This document shows positions 22,507 to 27,892 of a DNA stretch of 27,892 bases, in pieces. The position numbers and the translations under genes were made by a program. The notes under the pieces were generated by a model that saw nothing but the letters and a program-made list of their open reading frames with translations, made no database searches and was not told where the DNA came from. How positions within the stretch are numbered: the stretch's first letter is position 1; the number at the start of each line of letters is the position of its first letter. Source of the stretch: JBEBXQ01 sp040391535 (lineage in GTDB: Bacteria; Bacteroidota; Bacteroidia; Cytophagales; Spirosomataceae); assembly GCA_040391535.1 (NCBI GenBank), contig JBEBXQ010000056.1, forward strand, positions 1 to 27,892, in the 5' to 3' direction.

Positions 22507-23070
22507 ATGGAACCGAAACAGGTGATCAATAGTATCCACATTATGCCGGCAACTTCCTGCTTAAAAATAGAACAGATACTCAAACCTGTCCGTTTACCGA
22601 AAGGTCATTTGTTAATCAGGGCAGATAAAATAGAACCCTCACTGTATCTGATAAAATCGGGAATTGTGAGGGCGTACATGATGCGGGAGGATCAGGAAGT
22701 CACTTTCTGGTTTGGAACCGAGGAGGAAATTATTCTTTCCATGCGCAGTTATACGGAAGATAAGCCCGGTTATGAAAACATTGAATTACTGGAAGATTGT
22801 GAACTTTTTCAAATAAAAACCGCTGATTTACGGAAGCTGTTTGCCGAAGATATCGATATAGCCAACTGGGGGAGGAAGCTCGTCGAACGAGAACTTATCA
22901 AAACCGAGCAAAGGCTCATTTCCAAACAGTTCAAAACGGGTAAGGAGCGCTATCTGGAACTTATGGAACAGCATCCCGGCTTGCTGCATCGGGTGCAGCT
23001 GGGCCATATTGCATCCTATCTGGGAATTACACAGGTAAGTCTGAGCAGGATAAGGGCTGAAATCCGATAA
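22507..23070 (+). CDS. Crp/Fnr-family transcriptional regulator
   Basis: A 187-residue protein from ATG 22507; the longer frame back to 22345 includes the promoter and is rejected. Residues about 15-115 form a cyclic-nucleotide-binding-like sensor domain (LPKGHLLIRADKIEPSLYLI, then SGIVRAYM, then VTFWFGTEEEIILS, then LEDCELFQIKTADL). Residues about 125-187 hold a short winged helix ending HIASYLGITQVSLSRIRAEI. The PRA/EA cAMP-binding pattern is not visible, so it may not bind cAMP. This compact type is common in Bacteroidota. It may bind the palindrome upstream. Confidence 0.9.
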   Translation: MEPKQVINSIHIMPATSCLKIEQILKPVRLPKGHLLIRADKIEPSLYLIKSGIVRAYMMREDQEVTFWFGTEEEIILSMRSYTEDKPGYENIELLEDCELFQIKTADLRKLFAEDIDIANWGRKLVERELIKTEQRLISKQFKTGKERYLELMEQHPGLLHRVQLGHIASYLGITQVSLSRIRAEIR

Positions 23071-23174
23071 TTATAGAAAGTGGAATGATTATGGAAACAG
23101 GAAGAAAATAACGATCATAAAAAACTGAAAGGGTGATATTCTCAGATGGTGAGCGTATTCCGGACCGACACTAA

Positions 23175-23729
23175 TTACCAGTATTGAGCATCGGGTACTG
23201 TGTAGTAGTTCGTATCTTTTTCGGTTTGCCATGGAGCTAATCTGAATTCCCATTGGTCATATTTACCTTCCAGCCACATACGTTCAGATCTTTTTCCCCA
23301 CGGATAGTAAATCAGGTATTCCTTGTCCTGAAGTGTTATTTTTCCGAATAAACAGGCTTTTGATAAACCAGACACACCATTGGTATAATTCACAGCTTTT
23401 GTAAAGGTGATGCTGCTGCCTGCCGGAATGGTATCGAGGAGTGTTACTTCAGGCGGACTGAGCTTTGAACGGTCAACATACCATTGAAAACCGGCATAAG
23501 CCGAATCCAGGACGATATAAGGAAATTTGCCGTCCGGCACGTCCTTTTCTGTCATTAGAAAAATATCCTGGTTGGTAATGACCGTCTGATTAATGTACTG
23601 TTTGAAAGGGGCCACCTGATGTAGACTGGTGGATTTTGTTTTAATGGTTGCATACAGAAAAAAGATAAACAACCCGGCACCGCCGATGATGCAACGCTTA
23701 ATGATTGTATATAATCTCTGATTGTCCAT
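23175..23729 (-). CDS. Membrane-anchored protein of unknown function
   Basis: A 184-residue protein from ATG 23729. A single transmembrane helix (residues 12-28) follows a short basic N-terminus; the remainder looks extracytoplasmic, beta-rich and Trp/Tyr-rich, with QDIFLMTEKDVPDGKFPYIV, GSSITFTKAVNYTNG and a C-terminal LAPWQTEKDTNYYTVPDAQYW. I do not recognise a domain. It is a single minus-strand gene between two plus-strand regulators. Confidence 0.65.
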   Translation of the reverse strand: MDNQRLYTIIKRCIIGGAGLFIFFLYATIKTKSTSLHQVAPFKQYINQTVITNQDIFLMTEKDVPDGKFPYIVLDSAYAGFQWYVDRSKLSPPEVTLLDTIPAGSSITFTKAVNYTNGVSGLSKACLFGKITLQDKEYLIYYPWGKRSERMWLEGKYDQWEFRLAPWQTEKDTNYYTVPDAQYW

Positions 23730-24036
23730 TAGGGTTTATTTATATTCGTATGATACGATGTTTATGCCGTAAAACGGAGCATAGTCCCATAGGTTAGGAA
23801 AATCACTCCTTCATCCTCCTAAGTAACATACTGCCTTCTGTATAGGGCTTTATCATCCAGCCTGATGATCAGGTGTACAAATATAGGTACCAATTTGTGA
23901 ACTGCGTCCCGTCATTTTTGCCGGATAATTTTCTGGATCCGTTCAAAACCGGATGCTTCCGGGATAAATATCTGTAAAATAAACAGGGAACAAGCCTGCT
24001 CAGGTGTCTTATTAAAAAGAAACACGCTGTTTATAA
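23730..24036. other. Divergent gap between the unknown membrane protein and the AraC gene
   Basis: 307 bp without a gene. It contains the palindrome at 23861-23873 and a second weak inverted repeat, ACAAAT-N10-ATTTGT at 23878-23899, centred on a GGTACC. No promoter matches the consensus well. Confidence 0.45.
23861..23873. promoter_or_regulatory. Palindrome upstream of the membrane AraC gene
   Basis: CCTGAT-g-ATCAGG, a perfect 6-bp-arm inverted repeat, about 165 bp upstream of the AraC start. It could be an operator or half of a short hairpin. Confidence 0.35.
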
Positions 24037-25134
24037 ATGGAATTCAATCAGATCATTATAACATTCATTGTGGGAGGACTGGTATTATTGTCCTTTCTGA
24101 AGATAGGCAATGCCGTTAAAGTTAACCGGAAAGGAAACCTGTATTTCGGACTATTTACTTTGCTTTGGTCTACTTTCTGGCTTGATGAAATGATCATACC
24201 TCCTCCTTTATATAACGATGGTTTTATATTTATCACTGTAAAGTTTCTGCAGTTTCTGGTCGCGCTGGTGTTTTATCTGAGTGTGAGGTTTTATACCGGT
24301 CCCGGGGAAAAATTCACAGGAAAAGATACTTGCTTTTTGATTATTCCCTTGCTTTTTCTGGTGTTGCTGATGTGTAAACCACTCATCGGTGAAGATGATT
24401 TTATGACCTGGTATATACCGCTGTTTCTGGGGCATTCCCTATTTTACACCTTGCTGGCTTACCGGAGGATTGAAAAGCACCAGAATACCATTGAACTGTA
24501 TTTTTCGAATAAAGAGCCTGTTAACCTGAGCTGGATTAAATATATCATATATGCATTTATTGCTTCCTCGGTAGTGGTTATTGTCTATACGATCTTTATG
24601 CCGGCGGGGGCGTTAAATGTATACATTAACCTGTATTTTCTGATGATCGTCTATATGGTTGCCTTTTATTCAATCAGGCAGAAGGAAATATTTCCACAGA
24701 ATCCTGAGGTGAATAACCAGATAGAAACAGCTGATTTTGCGGAAATCAGCGTGTCAGGGCCTAAGCATAAATTAATGCATGATGCCGATCTCGAGCTTCT
24801 GAAACAGGCACTGCTGGAGTTGATGGAAACAGAACAACCTTATCTTGACAGCGAGCTCACCCTGATGAAAATGGCTGAGAAGATGAAGATTTCAAGTCAT
24901 CAGCTTTCTTATGTGATGAACAGTGGTTTCGGTGAAAACTTCTTTCATTTTGTTAATAAATACAGGGTAAGAAAAGCAGGGGAGCTGTTGATGAATCCCG
25001 GATTTGATCATCTTAATATCGTAGCCATAGGCTTTGATTCGGGTTTTAATTCCAAAACTTCTTTTAATACTACTTTCAAAAAAATTACTTCATACACACC
25101 GACAGAATACCGTAAAAACCGCTCATTATTATAA
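24037..25134 (+). CDS. AraC-family regulator with a multi-pass membrane N-terminal domain
   Basis: A 365-residue protein from ATG 24037. Residues 1-215 contain about seven hydrophobic segments, starting with IIITFIVGGLVLLSF and ending with INLYFLMIVYMVAFYSIR. Residues about 260-365 are the AraC DNA-binding domain: ELTLMKMAEKMKISSHQLSY, then FFHFVNKYRVRKAGELLM, then VAIGFDSGFNSKTSFNTTFK, ending TPTEYRKN. Regulators of this kind are placed in the membrane and are thought to sense an envelope signal, but their ligands are largely unknown. It lies 128 bp upstream of the SDR operon in the same direction and is its best candidate regulator. Confidence 0.9.
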   Translation: MEFNQIIITFIVGGLVLLSFLKIGNAVKVNRKGNLYFGLFTLLWSTFWLDEMIIPPPLYNDGFIFITVKFLQFLVALVFYLSVRFYTGPGEKFTGKDTCFLIIPLLFLVLLMCKPLIGEDDFMTWYIPLFLGHSLFYTLLAYRRIEKHQNTIELYFSNKEPVNLSWIKYIIYAFIASSVVVIVYTIFMPAGALNVYINLYFLMIVYMVAFYSIRQKEIFPQNPEVNNQIETADFAEISVSGPKHKLMHDADLELLKQALLELMETEQPYLDSELTLMKMAEKMKISSHQLSYVMNSGFGENFFHFVNKYRVRKAGELLMNPGFDHLNIVAIGFDSGFNSKTSFNTTFKKITSYTPTEYRKNRSLL

Positions 25135-25211
25135 GTGTGATTCATTCTTTGTTTGATTTATGGTGTGTTATGATTTGCTGGTTATGTTGTTCGGATCTAT
25201 AAACCGGGGCA

Positions 25212-25239
25212 TTTGTACCTGTTTTGTGGCGTAATTTTG
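25212..25239 (+). promoter_or_regulatory. Possible promoter of the SDR operon
   Basis: TAATTTTG (25232-25239) matches TAnnTTTG perfectly; TTTG at 25212-25215 is 16 bp upstream, slightly short of the usual 17-21. The predicted start of transcription precedes the ATG at 25263 and supports that start. Confidence 0.5.
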
Positions 25240-25262
25240 GAACCGGAAATTCAATATCTGAA

Positions 25263-26048
25263 ATGAAAGAGACATTCGCTGTAATTACCGGAGCAAGTCA
25301 GGGTCTGGGAAAATCATTTGCCCGGGAACTCGCCAGAAAGAAAACCAATCTGATATTGATCAGTTTGCCGGATGAGGGCTTGCCCAGGTTATGCGATCGG
25401 CTGGAAGAAGAGTTTGGAATCAGGGCTTTTTATTTTGAAACTGACCTTAGTGTAAAAGAAAATGTTCTGATGCTGGCCCGACAAATCAATCAGGACTTCA
25501 GTGTGAGCCTGCTGATTAATAATGCCGGAGTGGGAGGCACTAAAAAATTTGACGAAGCATCCTCTTCTTACATTGAGAAAATTATACAGATCAATGTCAT
25601 GGCAACTACACTGCTGACACATCAGTTATTGCCCAATCTGAAAAACCAGAAAAGAGCCTGTATTCTGAATGTGTCAAGTCTTGCGGCTTTTTCGCCGATT
25701 GGCTATAAAACGGTTTATCCGGCTTCAAAAGCCTTTATTCATTCGTTTTCGCGCGGACTTTGTGAGGAGCTGAAGGGAACAAATGTATTGGTGAGTGTCG
25801 TGAACCCCGGACCGATGATGACCAATGAAGACAGCACACGCAGGATTCTGGCACAGGGATTTTTTGCGAGGATAACCTCCCTGAACCCCGACAAAGTGGC
25901 CCGCTGCTGTATCAGACAACTGGAGAAACGTGATACGGTCATTATGGTAGATTATTTTAGCTGGCTGTTTCTTAAAATTGTCCCCGGTTGGGTGATGCTT
26001 CCGGTATTAACCGGTAAAATCAAAAAAGAACTGGCTGTAGCGAAATGA
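25263..26048 (+). CDS. Short-chain dehydrogenase/reductase (classical SDR)
   Basis: A 261-residue oxidoreductase from ATG 25263; upstream codons are open to 25224 but include the promoter box. Cofactor loop GASQGLG (10-16), NNAG (86-89), Ser138-139 in NVSSLAAF and the YPASK motif (Tyr152, Lys156) form the catalytic set. The Asp61 in ETDLS is the usual adenine-side position. The C-terminal half (FSWLFLKIVPGWVMLPVL) is hydrophobic, as in SDRs that act at membranes on lipids or keto-acyl substrates. Its stop overlaps the next gene by 4 bp (ATGA), so the two are translationally coupled. Confidence 0.92.
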   Translation: MKETFAVITGASQGLGKSFARELARKKTNLILISLPDEGLPRLCDRLEEEFGIRAFYFETDLSVKENVLMLARQINQDFSVSLLINNAGVGGTKKFDEASSSYIEKIIQINVMATTLLTHQLLPNLKNQKRACILNVSSLAAFSPIGYKTVYPASKAFIHSFSRGLCEELKGTNVLVSVVNPGPMMTNEDSTRRILAQGFFARITSLNPDKVARCCIRQLEKRDTVIMVDYFSWLFLKIVPGWVMLPVLTGKIKKELAVAK

Positions 26049-27025
26049 AAAAAATATTCATCACAGGTATTTCAGGATTGCTGGGTACTAACCTGGCAAA
26101 TGCACTGCTGGAACAGGGATATCATTTAACTGCTGTCATCAGAAAGCCCGGCAGGTATGCCGGAAATAAAACGGAACGGCTGAGGCTGATTCCGATGGAT
26201 TTGTGGGGAGATTATGACAGCTATCTGCAGGAAGCGGATGTGGTAGTGCATATCGCTGCCGAAACGGCCACCGATCTTATCCGTTATTCTGATTACGATA
26301 AAATCAATTATCAGGCTACCATCCGGTTATTTGAAAAAGCTGAAAAACTTCGCGTACCACAGTTTATTTTTATCAGTACCGCCAACACGATCGGATACGG
26401 TGATACGGAGTTTCCCGGAAGCGAGCTGCAGAAAATAAAGAAACCTTTTGTGAAGTTGTTTTATGCTCAGAGTAAACTGAAGGCCGAAAAGTTCTTACTC
26501 TCCCGGGAAAGTCAGATGCAGGTGAAAATCCTGAATCCGACGTTTATCATTGGTCCGCATGACATTAAACCCACTTCAGGCAGACTTATCCTCATGGCTC
26601 TTAACAAACGCCTCGTATTCTGCCCTCCGGGAGGTAAGAATTTTGTACCTGTAAAGGATGTCGTGGCCGCCATTATCCTTGCTTTTGAGAGAGGGGGCAG
26701 TGGTGAAAGATATCTGATAGCCGGAGAAAACCTCTCATACAAAGCATTTTTTACGAAGCTTGGAAAGATTACCAATCAGAAGCAACTCCTCATTCCGGTT
26801 CCTGCACCTGTACTGTTAATAGCCGGATTCGCTGGCGAAATACTGAGGTTTTTCAATCTGAAAACCCATCTGAGCCTGAGTAATATGAAGGCCCTCTGTA
26901 CAAAATGTTATTATGGGAACCAGAAATCAGTCAGTGAATTAGGTATTGAATACTCTTCTCTGGATACAGCTGTGGAAGAAAGTGTGGCTTATTTTAAACG
27001 GAACAGAAAGCATGAAAGAAAGTAA
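26045..27025 (+). CDS. NAD-dependent epimerase/dehydratase-like extended SDR
   Basis: A 326-residue protein. N-terminal cofactor motif GISGLLG (8-14), VVVHIAAET at the second strand, FISTANTIGYGD, and Tyr140-x3-Lys144 (YAQSK). NPTFIIGPHD and the NFVPVKDVVAAI segment are typical of extended SDRs such as dihydroflavonol reductase-like and sugar epimerase-like enzymes. The C-terminal KLGKITNQKQLLIPVPAPVL is hydrophobic. The substrate is not readable. It overlaps the SDR upstream by 4 bp and the small gene downstream by 14 bp, so all three act as one operon. Confidence 0.9.
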   Translation: MKKIFITGISGLLGTNLANALLEQGYHLTAVIRKPGRYAGNKTERLRLIPMDLWGDYDSYLQEADVVVHIAAETATDLIRYSDYDKINYQATIRLFEKAEKLRVPQFIFISTANTIGYGDTEFPGSELQKIKKPFVKLFYAQSKLKAEKFLLSRESQMQVKILNPTFIIGPHDIKPTSGRLILMALNKRLVFCPPGGKNFVPVKDVVAAIILAFERGGSGERYLIAGENLSYKAFFTKLGKITNQKQLLIPVPAPVLLIAGFAGEILRFFNLKTHLSLSNMKALCTKCYYGNQKSVSELGIEYSSLDTAVEESVAYFKRNRKHERK

Positions 27026-27407
27026 TTATCTCCGCAATACGATTGAATTGAAAGCAGAAAACCGGATAGTACGTCGCGTTCTGACGCAATATGCCTGTAT
27101 CTGCGAATGGGAAAAAGGCTGCGAAATTTTTAAGGAACTGTATGTCCTCAATAACGGAAACAGGATTGTTCACCGGGACCTGGAAAGTGAGGTGGATTAT
27201 ATTTATGACCTCGTTGCAGTAAATGACAGCACTGTGCTGAATATTGAGGCAGTAGCTTTTTCTTCAGATCCTGGTACCGGAGAATGGCGGATCCGGTCGG
27301 GGCAGTATATCGACAGGGTTAAAGGCAGGATCAAAGCCATGGCGGAGAAGATCCGGGAAGGATGTATTTCCGAAGCAAATCCGGAATGGCAGTTTTATCA
27401 GGTTTGA
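27012..27407 (+). CDS. Small soluble protein of unknown function in the SDR operon
   Basis: A 131-residue protein from ATG 27012, 14 bp inside the end of the epimerase gene; a longer start at 26946 lies in the epimerase's coding region and is unlikely. It begins SNYLRNTIELKAENRIVRRV, has two Cys at YACICEWEKGC, a beta-rich centre (VDYIYDLVAVNDSTVLNIEA) and a helical end (IDRVKGRIKAMAEKIREG). No domain is recognised. Position and overlap suggest that it works with the two dehydrogenases. Confidence 0.7.
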   Translation: MKESNYLRNTIELKAENRIVRRVLTQYACICEWEKGCEIFKELYVLNNGNRIVHRDLESEVDYIYDLVAVNDSTVLNIEAVAFSSDPGTGEWRIRSGQYIDRVKGRIKAMAEKIREGCISEANPEWQFYQV

Positions 27408-27460
27408 GATAATAGTGTTATGGTGAGGATACAGGAAATCATGAAGGCTGAAAGCCGTTG

Positions 27461-27533
27461 AATATCATTTTTTAACATTTGTAAAATAATATCATTTCAG
27501 GAAAGCGGATATTTGCAGAAAACAAATGATATT
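27461..27533. promoter_or_regulatory. Repeated and inverted 10-mer before the SMR gene
   Basis: AATATCATTT occurs at 27461-27470 and 27488-27497, and its reverse complement AAATGATATT at 27524-27533, 6 bp before the start codon at 27540. The second and third copies could pair as a 10-bp stem around a 26-nt loop. Confidence 0.5.
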
Positions 27534-27539
27534 AATAAG

Positions 27540-27869
27540 ATGAACTGGATTATTTTAATTTTAGCCGGACTGTTTGAAATTGGTTTTACATCTTGTTTGG
27601 GAAAAGCAAGAGAGGCAACCGGACAGGAAATGTATGCATGGTATATCGGATTTTGTATTTCGCTGGTAATTAGTATGCTGTTGCTGATGAAGGCCATTCA
27701 GACACTGCCTATCGGAACTGCCTATGCCGTATGGACCGGTATCGGCGCGGTGGGAACAGTGCTGATGGGTATTTTGATATTTAAAGAACCAGCAGATTTC
27801 TGGCGCGTATTCTTCATTCTGACGCTGATCGCATCCATCATCGGTCTGAAGGTAGTATCACCTCACTAA
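27540..27869 (+). CDS. gdx: Small multidrug resistance (SMR) family exporter, Gdx/SugE subtype
   Basis: A 109-residue four-helix membrane protein from ATG 27540; the TTG-type extension to 27513 would read into the leader repeat. The key Glu13 in helix 1 (AGLFEIGF) is the proton/substrate site of all SMR exporters. The GTAYAVWTGIGAVGT segment (59-73, with Trp65) is the signature shared by SugE/Gdx, and the ending IIGLKVVSPH matches SugE (IIGLKLSTH). Gdx members export guanidinium ion in exchange for protons. No ykkC/guanidine riboswitch was recognised in the 132-bp gap upstream. The gene is probably transcribed separately from the SDR operon. Confidence 0.9.
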   Translation: MNWIILILAGLFEIGFTSCLGKAREATGQEMYAWYIGFCISLVISMLLLMKAIQTLPIGTAYAVWTGIGAVGTVLMGILIFKEPADFWRVFFILTLIASIIGLKVVSPH

Positions 27870-27892
27870 TTCAGGCAATCAATTACCCCGGG

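Noticed and set aside
27408..27539. Guanidine (ykkC-type) riboswitch before the Gdx-like gene
   Set aside because: No matching conserved segments were seen; the gap is short and dominated by the AATATCATTT repeats.

Overview
The window reads as a chromosomal segment of a Bacteroidota bacterium, probably from the Sphingobacteriales/Chitinophagales/Cytophagales side. The basis is moderate-to-low G+C by eye, near absence of Shine-Dalgarno sequences, promoters of the TTTG-N19-TAnnTTTG type (clearest at 17978-18008), and gene families typical of that phylum: AraC regulators with an HMA-like or a multi-pass membrane N-terminus, SRPBCC/ArsR groups, a GH130 enzyme paired with a long GT4 protein, and YceI. 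The species cannot be fixed from the sequence. No rRNA, tRNA, CRISPR array, phage or intact insertion sequence was seen.

Layout. 1-1448 (-): a truncated secreted DUF6265+YciI-like protein and a helical protein of unknown role. 1449-2225: gene-free, holding at least three copies of a small hairpin-plus-tail repeat whose stems covary. 2226-4465 (-): a DUF1648 membrane protein, a broken SRPBCC remnant, an ArsR regulator with two tandem operators over its promoter, and two intact SRPBCC proteins. 4655-6673 (-): a YgiN/ABM-like protein and a ClC chloride channel/transporter. 6966-7310 (+): a DsrE-family protein, converging through a strong hairpin on an RhlE-type helicase (7362-8732). 8872-9889 (-): a pentapeptide-repeat protein and a cupin. 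10049-12387 (-): cobT-cobS-cobC, late steps of cobalamin nucleotide-loop assembly, tightly packed.

12844-16688: a tiny Lys-rich protein and a GH130 glycosidase/phosphorylase on +, converging on a GT4 glycosyltransferase fused to a helical (alpha/alpha-toroid-like) domain on -. The two large genes share a TTAA in their stop codons. 17042-19889 (+): a small protein, an HMA-AraC regulator, then a YgiB-like/YgiC-like pair with its own well-formed promoter. 19965-23729: alternating single genes (YceI, outer-membrane barrel, GNAT, Crp/Fnr, unknown membrane-anchored protein) separated by hairpins or palindromes. 24037-27869 (+): a membrane AraC regulator followed by an SDR, an extended SDR/epimerase and a small unknown protein with overlapping ends, then an SMR/Gdx-type exporter whose leader carries a repeated and inverted 10-mer.

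Most of the window is ordinary accessory/housekeeping Bacteroidota sequence. The parts that most deserve follow-up are the covarying repeat at 1.69-2.05 kb, the ArsR double operator with the adjacent SRPBCC remnant, the YgiB/YgiC-like pair, the GH130/GT4-toroid pair, and the palindromes that mark several short regulatory gaps. No clearly novel defence or mobile system was found.
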